A stretch of DNA of 64,000 bases from Cryptomeria japonica (GCF_030272615.1 NC_081411.1:43643017-43707016); one strand, 5' to 3'; shown: positions 14,074 to 25,799, counted from the first letter of the stretch. Notes: a model not told the origin generated them from the letters alone. A program made the numbers and translations.

Positions 14074-14264
14074 GAGCCGTTTACCGGGGCTTCCATTCGA
14101 AGCTACACTTCTCCTTCCAACCTTCCAGCACCGGGCAGGTGTCAGACTCTATACATCGTGTTACTACTTGGCAGAGTCCTGTGTTTTTAAGAAACAGTCG
14201 CTACCCCCTGGTATGTGCCGCTTTCCCATGGATGGGAAAGCACCCCTTCTCCCGAAGTTACGGG
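14074..14264 (-). rRNA. Partial mitochondrial large-subunit (26S) rRNA, antisense fragment
   Basis: Read on the minus strand, the segment contains conserved large-subunit rRNA landmarks in order: CCGTAACTTCGGGAGAAGG, GGGGGTAGCGACTGTTTC, AAAAACACAGGACTCTGCC, GATGTATAGAGTCTGACACC, TGCCCGGTGCTGGAAGG and GCCCCGGTAAACGGC. In bacterial numbering this belongs to the part of 23S around the domain III/IV region. The details (ACACGATGTATAGAGTCTGACACC and AGTGTAGCTTCGAATGGAAG) fit plant mitochondrial 26S rather than plastid 23S. Only about 190 bp are present, so it is a non-functional fragment. Confidence 0.85.
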
Positions 14265-14381
14265 ATTCCCGGTTCCGGGGTTCGGTGTGATAGAATCTAT
14301 ACCCATCGGTTCGGCCGGGGCCACTCTGCACGTTTATGAGCGTTCGACGTCTTGCCCGCCCTCAAATATATTATCGTGCCG

Positions 14382-14453
14382 GTCCCTTTCGTCTAGTGGT
14401 TAGGACATCGTCTTTTCATGTCGAAGACACGGGTTCGATTCCCGTAGGGGATA
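14382..14453 (+). tRNA. trnE: tRNA-Glu (UUC), mitochondrial type, in NUMT
   Basis: A 72-nt sequence folds as a tRNA. The acceptor arm GTCCCTT pairs with AGGGGAT and is followed by discriminator A. The D arm is GTCT/GGAC, the anticodon loop TTTTCAT carries TTC at its centre, and the T arm ACGGG/CCCGT encloses TTCGATT. The sequence closely matches the native plant mitochondrial tRNA-Glu. All arms are intact apart from one mismatch in the anticodon stem, which I believe is normal for the mitochondrial gene. No CCA is encoded. Being a nuclear copy, it may be silent, although its A and B box regions look complete. Confidence 0.85.
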
Positions 14454-14735
14454 GTTTAGTAATCAGCCGCCCAGTCTTTGTTTGAGCACACGCACGACAA
14501 GCTCTTTCCGGTCAATTCGGAATGGTAGGGAAATAACATCCTGGGGTTGTTCAATCCATAGGCGATCTATGCTTTCCGGTCAATTCGGAATAGTAGGTCC
14601 GCAACGCCGCTCAAATTCTTAATTAATAAGCCTGCATTTGGGCGTGCATTTTCAATGAATGGGTCACAATCTTACCTCCCACCCAACCCCACAGTCGCTA
14701 TAATTCCCGGGTGGGTGTACTGACTCTAGAGAATA

Positions 14736-15246
14736 GTCTTCTTCTTCAATAAATTTAAGAGTAACATATACTATATATCAATATATTAAACCACTTTATC
14801 AACATAAATATTTAAAATTAACAAAAATATACTAATTTAACTATTAAAAAATATTTTCTTCTATGATATTATTATAAAATCTCTAATTTTCTACAAAATA
14901 TTATATCTTCCAGAAAATCTGGTTGCATTATTTATCCTACTCAACACGGCACCAAAAGGGTCCCAAACGCACTCAAGTCTCTCAACCAATCTTTTTCGTC
15001 CAAGTAGTGAGTTGTCTACACCCAAAGCATTTTCCTTCACTTTTCCTTTCACAGGTCGGCGCTTGTCTAATTTCTTTTCCTCGTTCTTTCGAGGAAAGGG
15101 CTGAATTCGCCTGGACAATGATTTAATTAAATATAATTCACTCTGCCCTCCTCTTTTGATATGAGCTCGTATTTCTTTCTGTATACTGCAATCAAATCTA
15201 TTTCTCCCTGCATTTTTTTTTTCTTTCTTTTTTCAACGAGTGATTA
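14736..15246. other. Upstream region of the TNL gene
   Basis: About 500 bp between the mitochondrial insert and the TNL start. It is AT-rich to about 14910, then more balanced and pyrimidine-rich from 15040 to 15235, which fits a plant promoter and 5' untranslated leader. No single TATA box can be assigned with confidence. Confidence 0.4.
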
Positions 15247-18200
15247 ATGTTGGAATCAATGGCGTCTTCTTCATCATCTCAGCAACAAAATCAGGAATTT
15301 ACTGCCTTCTCTGCTATAGAACCTGCTGGCAAAAGAAGAAAGGTTTCTGAATCTTCAAGATTGTTCGATGTTTTCATAAATCACAGAGGCCCCGATGTCA
15401 AAGAAACTTTGGCTACTCAGCTTTACACCTCTCTTCAGCAGTTGCGAATACGGGCGTTTCTTGATAAGGAAGAGAAGGAACTTGGAAATTCTTTTCCTTC
15501 TACCATCGAGACTGCCATCCGCTCTGCTAAGGTACACATAGCCATCTTTTCCAAAAGATATGCAGAGTCACCTTGGTGCCTGGCTGAGCTAGTTCTCATG
15601 TTAAACAGCCAGGCCAAAATTATTCCTGTGTTTTACGAAGTGAAGCCTAGTGACCTCCGCCACATTGAAAAGGGAGCATACGCTGATGCATTCAAGAAAT
15701 ATGAGGAAAAGGGCAGGTACCTGGACAAGCAGAACCAGTGGAAAGAAGCTCTTCAGTCACTTTCATTAATAGCTGGGGAAGAATTTGACAGGTAACATTT
15801 CTGTGTTTTGGTAGTTGTAATTCGTATAAGTATTTTGTTCCTTCAAATGAGGTTAACTATTTTCTTATGTAATTTTTCTTTCGTTTTTTAAAGATTCAGT
15901 GACTGTAAAAATATAATAGTAGCAGTGCAAGAAGAGGTAAATAGGAAAACATGTTTACATGTTGCTGAATATCCAGTGGGGCTTAACAACCTTGTGGAAG
16001 ATTTTGAAAGGCATTGCCTTGATGAACTTGTACAAGATTTTGAAAACCAGTGCAGACTGAAGACTCTGAAGAATAAGGTTGTGGTAGTTGGCATTTTTGG
16101 CATGGGTGGGTTGGGAAAGACAACTCTTGCCAAAGAATTGTTTAACCGAAAGAAGTCTAATTATTCTAGTGCAAGTTTTCTGTTTGATGTGCGAGAAGCA
16201 TCTGCGAGAAGCAACTTACCTTCTTTGCAACTTAAGCTTCTCGAAGATCTCTTTGACACACATCATCTGAATTTCACAAGTACAGAAGAAGGAACAAGCT
16301 ATCTCAAAGATAATCTACAAAGGAGCCCTGGGCATTTAAGCTTCCTAATTGTTGTAGACGATATCGATCATGTCCAGCAGTTAAACGCTCTACTGGTCAG
16401 AGATATCTTTAAAAAATCTGGCATAAAGAAAGCTCTGGTTATTGTGACAACCCGAGACGTTGGGGTACTTGTTACCTCAGGGATAACTCTTGGTTATAAT
16501 TTAAAAGGAATGGATAAAAACCACGGGAGGAAACTCTTCTGCTGGCATGCCTTTGGCCAATCCCATCCATGTACTGGGTACGAGTCACTGGTTAATGAAT
16601 TTGTAGACGTGTGTGGAGGGCTACCTCTGTCTCTCCAGGTTCTCGGCCGACATGTCCATGGTAGAGCTCACAGTTATTGGAGGTCACAATTGATTAAAGC
16701 TAGAATGATGCTGCCTCGAGATGTAAAGCAAAGATTGAGAATAAGCTTTGAGGCATTGGATGATGAACAAAAACAGGTTTTCATGGATATTGCCTGTTTT
16801 TTTGTGGGCAGATCTAAGGGTACAGCCGAAAGAGTATGGGAGGCATCGGGATGGAATGCTCAACATGCACTGGAGACACTCAAAGATAAATGCCTTGTGG
16901 AAGAAATCAACGAGATTCGGGGAGATGTAATTTTATTGAGAATGCATGACCACCTGAGGGACTTGGGAAGAGAAATGGCACTTGAGCTCAGCCCTCCCCA
17001 ACGCCTGTGGCGTCCTCAAGATCTGAAATCTTCGGTATGTCTGTTATCCTCTCAAATTTCTTCTTAATACTGTAATATTACAAATCTTATCTTGTGACTA
17101 GCTATATCAATGGAAAATTGAGATTCTTCTTTGTCTTCAGGCTTTAATGGGTTTCAAAAATGTCCTCACCAAAACCAATATGAGGTGTTTCCACTCCATT
17201 TTTGACAAGTCCATTGGTTCTCAAGTTACATTCTTTTTAGGCCAATCAGATAATTGTTTTGAGACGTCAGCTTCCTTGCTATGGCTCAAGATCGAAGGGA
17301 ATTCCACGGAACAATCAAGTATTCCTTCATGGATTCCTCTTCAAAATTTGCATCATCTAGAAATCCACTCTGGACAGCTCAAAACGTTGTGGGAGAATAA
17401 CATAGAGGTATTTTGATATTCTATGTTAAAAATTAAATTCCCTTAAAACTGTATTGTGGAATTCCTTATGTTATGGTTGCCTCTGAACTATTTTTTTAAA
17501 TCATTGAAATCTTTACTTAAATTTTATCTTGAATTTCAGGCACTTTCCCGCTTGAAAGAGCTGCTGATTTATGAAAACTCTTTGAAAGAGTTTCCAGATT
17601 TATCAGGAATTTCAGATAGTTTAGAAAATGGATTTTTCGAAAGCCTTGAAAAGCTTGTGATTAGCGGTGAATATTTTATGTCCAAGATATTAATTAGTGG
17701 AATTCACTATCCCAGCCTTGACTCGATCGCACTTGAATACATGGGAAATCTTATGGAAGTAAATTTAAGAAGTGTAAATAGCTTAAAGTCACTTACTATT
17801 CTATATTGTAATAAACTCACAAGATTGATAGGAACATCTCATCTTACAAATCTTGTCGTGTTAAGGATTACTCAATGTCCAGACCTTGAGGAGCTAAGGC
17901 TTGCTCATCCGAGCTGTCTTGAAAGGCTCACAATCGGTTACTGTAGAAAGTTGAAAAGTGTGCTGGGAATATCTTATCTTCTGAAGCTTGTAGAAGTGGA
18001 TATTTATTATTGTGAGAAGCTAGAGTTCGATCACTTGTGTCTCTCTGGTATGAAATGTCTCGAGAGGATGACATTTGATAAATATGTAAAGGTGAAATAT
18101 ATTGAATTAGATAGCTGTCAAAATTTCAAAACAATACAGTTTGGTTATGAAGAGCTTGTTGAATTAAGCATTCAGGGCTGTCTGGAGCTTGAGTTTGAGC

Positions 18201-20099
18201 CAGTTTTCAGAGGTCCAAGTTGCCTGGAAAAGATTATAATTGATGGATGCAGAGAGTTCAAATATTTACAATTGGATGGTTGTAAAAAATTGAAAACAAT
18301 ACAGTTTGGCTCTGCCGAGTTTGTAGAATTAAACATTCGGGGCTGTCCGGAGCTTGAAGAATTGACAATTTTTAGAGGCCCAAATTGCCTGGAGAGGATT
18401 ATAATTGATGGATGCGGAAAGCTCAAATGTCTTCAAGTGGATGATTATCAAAATTTAAAAAGTGTGTTAGGAATATCTATTGCAAAGCTTGCAGAATTGG
18501 AAATTTGTGGCTGTGGGAAGCAAGAGTTTGATCACTTGTCTCTCAGTGGTCTCAAGTGTCTCGAGAGGATTAAATTTGATACACTTGTAAAGTTCAAATA
18601 TTTTGAATTGGATGGTTGTCAAATTTTGAAATCAATACAGTTTGGCTGTGAAGATCTCGTAGAATTTAGCATTCGAGGCTGTCCAAAGGTTGAAGAATTG
18701 CCAGTTTTTAGAGGGCCAAGTTTCTTGCAGGGGATTATAATTGATGGATGTGAAAAGCTGAAATGTCTTCAAGTGGATGATTGTCGAAATTTGAAAACAA
18801 TCCAGTTTAGCTCTGACGAGCTTGTAGCATTAAACCTTCGGGGCTGTCCGGAGCTTGAAGAATTGCTCATTTTCAGAGTCCCAAGCTGCTTAGAGAGGAT
18901 TATAATTGATGGATGTGGAAAGCTCAAAACTCTTCAATTGGATGGTTGTCAAAATTTGAAAAGTGTGCTAGGACTATCTAATCTTGCAAATCTTGCACAA
19001 CTGGAAATTTGTGATTGTGAGAAGCTAGAGTTTGATCACTTGTGTCTCAGTGGTATGAATTGTCTCCAGAAAATGACATTCCATAGAAATGGAAAGGTGA
19101 ATTATTTTGAAATAGAAGGTTGTCAAAATTTGAAAACAATGCAGTTTGATTGTGAGGAAGTTGTAGAATTCAGCATTCGGGGATGTCCGGAGCTTGAGGA
19201 ATTACCAATTTTTGCAGGTCTGAGTTGCCTGGAGAGGATTATAATTGATGGATGTGGAAAGCTCAAAACTCTTCAATTGGATGGTTGTCAAAATTTGAAA
19301 AGTGTGTCTGGTAACTTTAATAAGCTTGGGCAGTTGCGTATTATAAATTGTCCTGAGCTTGAAGAGGTGTCGAATCTTGACAGACTGGGCTATTTGTGGA
19401 GCATCATAATTCACAGCTGTGAGAAACTCCAGAACATATCAGGTATTGAAGAATGGGATGTATCAGACAATATGAGTCTCTGTTATTGCAGCAATGCACT
19501 AATACGGAGTTCCATTCGTAAGTTGAAGGTAATTATTTCAATCCTCCTTTTTATCAGGGAATCGTAAATATCAATTTGGTGTGTTTTTGAATATTGGTTA
19601 TCAGATTTGTGTTTTCTTCCGTTCTTACAAGACACTCTATATTTACGTAAGTTAAGTGATTTGTAATTGAAAAGAAATTACTGACGATGAACTGAAAGTA
19701 TTTTGTCTGTTATTACAGAATGTGCAGCCATTTTTAACCACTGTTTTGATTGGAAGGGCAGTGGATGGAGCAGAGTCAACTTTAAACCAATTCTCCTTTC
19801 CTGAATTTGAAACCTATCCACTAACTAGTGGCGACAGGCCAATGGATGCATTCATTATATGCCTTGTGATAAAGGTCGATAGCTCTTCTCCGGTAGAAGA
19901 GGTAAATAAACTTTTCCACCCTAGATTTCAGTTGCAACAAGGAGAATGGATAATTACAATGGTAGTTCGTAGAATGGTTTTTACGAACTCCGAGCGTCAT
20001 ACTCTAAGGAATTGTGAAATATTGAAGGGGGGTTTTTGGGTAAAAGGGAATGGCGTGCATGTGTTACGTGCAATTGTTGATAAGCTATATCATTCATAA
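15247..20099 (+). CDS. TIR-NB-ARC-LRR (TNL) disease resistance protein, five exons
   Basis: An intracellular immune receptor. Exons: 15247-15791, 15894-17034, 17141-17407, 17540-19528 and 19719-20099. Every intron is GT...AG and the joined frame is open for 1440 residues. Residues 1-37 are a Ser/Gln-rich leader. The TIR domain (about 38-180) opens LFDVFINHRGPDVK and keeps the WCLAEL glutamate expected for NADase activity. The NB-ARC follows with P-loop GMGGLGKTT, kinase-2 FLIVVDDID, RNBS-B ALVIVTTRD, GLPL as CGGLPLSLQVLG, RNBS-D FMDIACFF and MHD as RMHDHLRDLG. Exons 3 and 4 hold leucine-rich repeats of the LxxLxIxxCxxL type. Exon 5 is a post-LRR domain, with AFIICLVIKVD weakly recalling the C-JID core. 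A second ATG at 15259 could be the true start. No inactivating lesion was seen, so the gene is probably functional. The ligand is unknown. Confidence 0.92.
18016..19310 (+). repeat. Higher-order tandem repeat inside the TNL LRR exon
   Basis: The phrase encoding EFDHL(C/S)LSG starts just after 18016, 18517 and 19021, offsets of 501 and 504 bp. The phrase ATTATAATTGATGG (encoding IIIDGC) occurs at 18233, 18398, 18734, 18899 and 19238, giving the same 501/504-bp period with an inner step of 165 bp. The LRR exon thus contains about two and a half copies of a 167-168-residue module made of smaller LRR units of about 55 residues. Unit lengths are multiples of three, so the frame is kept. This pattern fits unequal crossing-over within the ligand-binding region. 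Confidence 0.85.
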
Positions 20100-20279
20100 A
20101 TGGAGTCGTCTTGGAAATTGTTATAAAGTATTCATTTTTAGTGAGAGCTGTCCATAGAGTTCAACGGTCTACATCATTTTTAGTGAGAGCTGTCCATTAT
20201 TTTCTTTAATATGGGGAACGGTCTACATGCACTCCTCTCCAATCTTCTCCGAACTCTTCGGAATTAATCGTAAATTTAG
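20100..20279. other. Downstream region of the TNL gene with short direct repeat
   Basis: The phrase TTTTTAGTGAGAGCTGTCCA occurs at about 20136 and again at about 20177, each near an AACGGTCTACAT word. This is the probable 3' untranslated region; no clear single poly-A signal can be chosen. Confidence 0.4.
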
Positions 20280-22270
20280 CTCTTTTGGTGAATGTGAGTG
20301 GCTCGTTGGTATGAAAGAAAGATTCTTCTATTAAAAGAGAATGAATATTATTTATTGATTATTTTTAATATTATAAAATTAAAATATATACTGAATTTTA
20401 TTTATTATATTTAATGATAAAAGATGATTTATTTTGTGGCAATCTATATAATTCTATTTTGAAGTTTACAATTTTAACAATGTTTTAATTTGTTAAGATT
20501 TTTTGACAATTTAACTCTTGTAGATATATGATTTCCACAGGCTATAATGTTAACATGTACAGCTTCAAGAATCAATTGATCCGAAACGTCGAGCAAAAAT
20601 ATTCACACAGTTGATTCTTGAAGCTATACATGGTAACTTAAATATTATTATTATTAATTAGTGATCATATTGATTGTGTTATAGACATGTTGATAGGTAT
20701 ATATATACAATAAGCATACTATATAAATAGATATCAAAATTGAACGGAATGCAAGTTTTGTTAAAATTTCACAATAGAAAGTAAGCTATAAAGTGTAGTT
20801 AGGGAACATTTGGATCCCATAGCTAGATTTTTTTGAATTATCTTAGTCTCAATTTCATGTCAATTTTAGACCCAAATTAATTTTCACATTTGATTAAGTC
20901 TTTGTTTGTATCCAAGATTTTAAAAGTATTACAACTTTTGCCAACTCTTACAATAACAAAACTCATCGACCTTATAGACAACAATTAGGCCGGTAGCATA
21001 AACCCTATACCCTAAATATTAAGTGATTGGTGGACTTGAAAGAGTCACTTAATCATACTTTGCTCACTTAGTCACATTTAAAGACTTCAAATTTTTAGGT
21101 TTAAGAAGCCATTTTAGAACTAAGAGTGTAAGAGTCATATTAATTGAAAAAGGTTATTTCTCCCAATGCAAGAAACATAATCAAAAATATAGGGGGCTAT
21201 TAAGGGCTTGATAAAAAATTCCCCTCAAATCAAATGATGATTAAAAGATATTTTGTACCATAGAAAAAAAAATCAATACACATAAATCAACCAATAAATT
21301 TAGTGAACAAAAGGTTTGAGATTTTTTAATTCTTTTGGTGAATGTGAGCGGTTTTGCTGGAAACAAGTTCTAAGAGAATAATATTCATTTATTTATCATT
21401 GTTAATTTCAAGAAAATTATCATGTATCATTTTTAGAAATGATTTTTTTAAAAATATTTAATGATAAAAGATGGTTTATTTTATGGTTATACATATAGTT
21501 CTATTTTCAAGTTTGCACACTTAACACTCTTTAAACTAGTTTTTTTCTTTTTGAACTCTTAAGTTTGTATTTATTTTGAAGTCTTAATAAGAAATCACGC
21601 TCTTATTGTGCATTGATCATGTCAATAGATAATTGCAATAATTACATTACATAAATAGATATGAAAATTGAACAAAACATCAAATTTGGTAAAATTTGAT
21701 AATAGAAAGTAAGCTACAGAGTGTAGTTAGGTAGCACTTGGAGTGTATAATTATAATATTTAAAATCTAGTAATAAGGGTTTTTGACTATTTTAGATGAC
21801 TCTCCCCCCTTCACATAGCATTGACAATTGAAGGCTAGGAACATGCCTACAACTATAAAGTGCATTTTAGTCATAGTTTGATGTTATACATATAGACTAA
21901 AATTACTTTTCAAGTGTAATTTAAATTCTTTTGTGCATCCAATATTTTAAAAGTATCTTAGCATTTGAGTGGATGGTACACTTGAAAGAGTCACTCAATC
22001 ATACTTTGCTCACTTTTTCATATTCAAGGATTTCAAAGCTTTAAGTTTGAGGAGCCCTTTTTAGTTGAGAGGCTAAGGGTCTTATTAATTGTAAAAAGGA
22101 TAATTATCCCAATGCAAGAAACATCACAAAAATATAAAGACCAAAAATGCCTATAGAGAACTTGTTAAAGAAATTCTTCTAAAATAAATGACTATTCTAA
22201 ACAATTTTCTACCATATAGAAAAACATAGTTTATTTCAATATACATTCATCAAACAATAAACTAAGTATA
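20280..22270. repeat. Diverged tandem duplication of about 1 kb, two copies
   Basis: Copy A (about 20280-21330) and copy B (about 21331-22270) share collinear blocks: TTTTGGTGAATGTGAG at 20283 and 21333, AATGATAAAAGATG at 20412 and 21461, GAAAGTAAGCTA at 20777 and 21706, CTTGAAAGAGTCACT at 21035 and 21975, and CCCAATGCAAGAAACAT at 21162 and 22109. Many substitutions and small indels separate the copies, so the duplication is old. No coding content was seen. Only copy A contains the hairpin at 20549-20637. Confidence 0.75.
20549..20637. repeat. Inverted repeat (hairpin), 27-bp arms and 35-nt loop
   Basis: The left arm 20549-20575 runs from GTTAACATGTA to AAGAATCAA. The right arm 20611-20637 is its reverse complement with two mismatches. 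The loop is 20576-20610. The size and pairing resemble a plant microRNA precursor or a minimal foldback element. It is absent from the matching place in the neighbouring duplicate copy, which favours insertion after the duplication. I do not recognise a known microRNA family in either arm. Confidence 0.7.
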
Positions 22271-25200
22271 AGGTTTCATTCTCACTTGTATTTAATAAAC
22301 ACATCACAATTACATGAAAAGCCTTGACTATTTTACTTATACTCAAATCAAATTATTTTTCCATTTGAAAAATAATTTGAAAATCAATGTATGTGAAAAT
22401 GAAATAGTTAAATGAGATATACTTTGGCTAGACATTCAAAGTGATTGGAAATAAATGATTAATTTTTTTAGTGTAATGCATATACATGTCAAATTATAGA
22501 ATTTACAATTTGTTAATCACATTCATGAAAATGCAAGGTTTTTTTGTTAGTATGTTAAGTTATAATCATTTATCAAGCTTCAATTATGTGGTATTTATGG
22601 AAAACTTATTCATTTGAATTATCTTCTACTCATCAATGGATGAGCTAAAGGAGCTCTATGATAAATGATCAATAAGGAATAACATATGATGAACACTTTT
22701 CCTATGGGATAGTAAGCTAAGTGGTCTTGATTTGGATGAAACACCATAGTTAAGAATGTCTTCTTTAGAGTACATTATTAGGATGTATGACCTCCTAGGA
22801 AGTCCAAATAATTCACCCTATAATCATCACCTAGATGTACTCAGTGCTAAGTGGACTATAAATGTTAATGAGATGTGTTCATGGGAACCACCATAGATGA
22901 AATATGATTCATTGATTTTTACTAAAAAAATATATAGCTAAATCCTAGTAAAACAACATAATTGACCCACCAAAAATATGTCACTGACTTGTTAGTGGAT
23001 GATTTAAAATGGCCCTACGATGAATGGTTCATAAGATACAACACTCTCTACATTTTTTTGAATGATGTAACAAACTAACTTAGCTTCAAAGTAGAAGAAA
23101 ATTCAAGGTTAAATGTGATTGGGTTGAAGTAGTGTTTAGATAGGCAACCTCCTAGAAATCCTCAATGCTTCACCTTTGTGAGCATCACCTAGATGTGATG
23201 ATTACTAATGTAGTCTCACACATTGTATCCCTTTATAGTTTCAAAGGCTACCTAAAACCTACAAGTTTTCTTTCCCTTAAGTGATTTTAAGAATATTTGT
23301 GTTTTATTCTACTCTTAAACTTCATCTTTAATCCCTCAACTTGATCATATCAACTGCTAAAAATAGGATCGGATCTAATATCACAAAATCAATACTAAAA
23401 TTCTCTTTTAGAGAGGTTATTTTGGGAGGAATAGGGTGTTTAGCTCCTTAATCTAGCCCAAATTCTCTCAAAAATATTGTGTTGAAAGTGTTTACCTTTA
23501 CTTTTTAAAATTTGGTATCAATATTTTAACTTGACCATTTTATATCAACCTAAATTCCAACACTCCAATTCAATCAAGAAGCAGCAAACTAAAAGCATTC
23601 TACATTCAAGTATGGATATACGTTTTTCTTTAATATGTATAGAAATGAGATCCTAGGCCTACGGTTACAAATTAAGATCTGAGGATTTTGTTATACAACA
23701 TTAGAAAATGGATAGGTTCAACTAAAGTCATGATAGGAGATATGAGAACTTGGATTCTATTCCTTTATTTTAATAGAATTGAGATTATGAAGTGTGTGTA
23801 TGAGATCAAGGGTTAATTATGGAAAAATGAGTCTTCTCACCAATAATATTAAGCCAAATTTGGAAAGATGATATAGAAAGAAACCTAGATGTAAAAAATG
23901 GAAAAAAAATGCTAGACATAGTTGTTAGGTGCCCTAGTTTGAAGACAGTTGTGACTATGTAATGACCTCCATATTATCAAAATATATAATTTGCAGAATT
24001 ACAACAATTTTACCCATAATTACACATAAATAAGAAAATATTTTACTAATTAATACTTTATGCTCATTATACCAAAAAGTAATTACTTAATGTTATAACT
24101 TGACAAATTGTTTAGTATAACTCGACACAATATTTAAATTTCATGAGCCATGAGATTTGCAAAACATAAGAAAATTACTTTAGTTACAATAGACCATAAG
24201 GTCTATTTACTATGAATATACAATACAAGGTTGAATATCATCCTACTAGGGACTCCCAACATCTATCTTCCACGCTTACATCACAGGTGAGAACACTACC
24301 AGAGCACTTTTCTACCCAGCCACGAAACATTTACGCTTCCTTGGAGTTCTTCCTAACATGAAGAACCACTAACCCTGCATGAAAAAGTCTAGTGACTTGA
24401 AACTAGCAATGGATGGAATTTGGCGCAACATGAAAATATCTGACAAGCATATCACCTATGACTATGTAGTCTGATTTTCATGATATGGTAGGAGGTAAGA
24501 AAATAAATTAATATTTATACATCATATTGATTAAACACTTTGGCCAAATATTTATGCTGACTATCGATAGGTAAATTAGGTGTCAAGACTTACCCTCTCC
24601 TTTCGTTCCATCTTCGGCACCCATCCAATACACACGTGATACACAATGAACACACAACCATGCATTTAAAGGCTAAGACAAATGTACATGTGCATAGAAA
24701 AGTTACAAGAGTTCTTAAGTGCATACAATAGCATACGAGAGTTCACATAAATACATACAAGAGCATATAGAGATTACAAGAGTATACAAGAACAATCAAG
24801 TGCATTCAAAACACATAAGTATATAATAATGAGCATGCCAAAATTAATATATGCGACCTCACAAGTTCCAAGAATCTTATACATAACCCCTTTAAAATAT
24901 GTGGCTAATGTATTTGTCAATTGTTTTCCATGGATAATCTACACCTTATTAGGTATTCTTGAAGAAGTTAATTATGGCAAGCATCACTAACTTATAAAAT
25001 ATTATTAAGGTCAACACTCTATCATCTTTATGTTTAACTAATATTGATATTGATCACATTATATTACTTCAAGTTTAGGATTAGATAAACACAATTAAGC
25101 ATACATAGCATTCTCAACTAGGTCTAAAGTACACAATAACCTAATTGTTCCCTTAGTAAAACATGTACCCTTTTACTCATGTAGATTCTTATGCCATTTC

Positions 25201-25739
25201 GAGATAGTCAGAGGTTATCCTCAACCAATACTTATGAAGCTTATATTACATTTACCCCTTATCTATATATGGTTATAAGGTTTCTAAACCTAACAAATAG
25301 TATATATGGAATGATTAAGGTTACAACAAGACATCTATATTTTATAAGTGCTTCCATCCAAAGATAAGCCATTCAATAAGATATAAAGATTCATCAAGCC
25401 TAATTTGTAATAATTATCTTATCTTTATCTAAACACATTTTGAGACCTTAATCTTCTTTCCAAATAGCATACTTGAAATAGATAATAAAAGTAGTCATAT
25501 TTCATCTTATACAATCCTTGAGAGGTATCTACTAAAATAAATAGAAACTATTGATAGTTTTTGTATGAAATATATTATTCTATCAATATAGACTATCTAT
25601 GAACCCCTTAGTAAGGATAAGAAAATCAAGATCCTTTGTAATCAACATGAAGTTTTCCTCTCTTACACACACATACTTAGAGCCCTTAGACCCTCAAGAA
25701 AAATATCTTTTGAGTAAGATAGCTTTATATATATGAGTA
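22271..25739. other. Non-coding AT-rich sequence left of the giant transposon
   Basis: No supported gene. A perfect small palindrome has arms 22348-22361 and 22367-22380. Similar phrases around 22785-22850 and 23140-23210 (TCACCTAGATGT preceded by CACC/CACCTT words) suggest another worn duplication. From 24660 to 24850 there are irregular repeats of ACAAGAG/CATACAAGAG words. Confidence 0.4.
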
Positions 25740-25778
25740 GGGTATGTGCACAAAGATGGTGGTCAAAAAAGTGGACAC
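25740..25778 (+). repeat. Left terminal inverted repeat of the giant transposon
   Basis: Starts GGGTATGTGCACAAAG and continues through GGTGGTCAAAAA to GTGGACACC. It pairs with 61016-61067 read in reverse. The outer base is set by the matching AGTA flanks. Confidence 0.85.
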
Positions 25779-25799
25779 CACCCAAAAAAAACATGGAAA

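Larger units (their letters stand above)
14072..14735. other. Nuclear insert of mitochondrial DNA (NUMT)
   Basis: A block of near-balanced base composition lies between strongly AT-rich flanks. It carries an antisense segment of a mitochondrial-type large-subunit rRNA and a mitochondrial-type tRNA-Glu, which together identify a mitochondrial source. Between 14265 and 14381, and after 14454, the origin is not recognised. The phrase CTTTCCGGTCAATTCGGAAT occurs twice, at about 14505 and 14573, suggesting a repeat of the donor genome. The rRNA match stops abruptly at about 14264 without continuing as rRNA, so the donor was already rearranged or several fragments were joined. The insert ends about 500 bp upstream of the TNL start codon. 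Confidence 0.8.

Noticed and set aside
13965-14403. Open frames of 124 and 62 codons on the plus strand
   Set aside because: They run antisense through the mitochondrial rRNA fragment and toward the tRNA, so they are not protein-coding.
14382-14453. Plastid origin for the tRNA and rRNA insert
   Set aside because: The plastid tRNA-Glu and 23S sequences differ at several diagnostic places (acceptor stem, anticodon arm and the ACACGATGTATAGAGTC stretch), which fit the mitochondrial versions.
18172-18426. Minus-strand frames inside the TNL LRR exon
   Set aside because: They are shadows of the strongly supported plus-strand LRR coding sequence and repeat with its module period.
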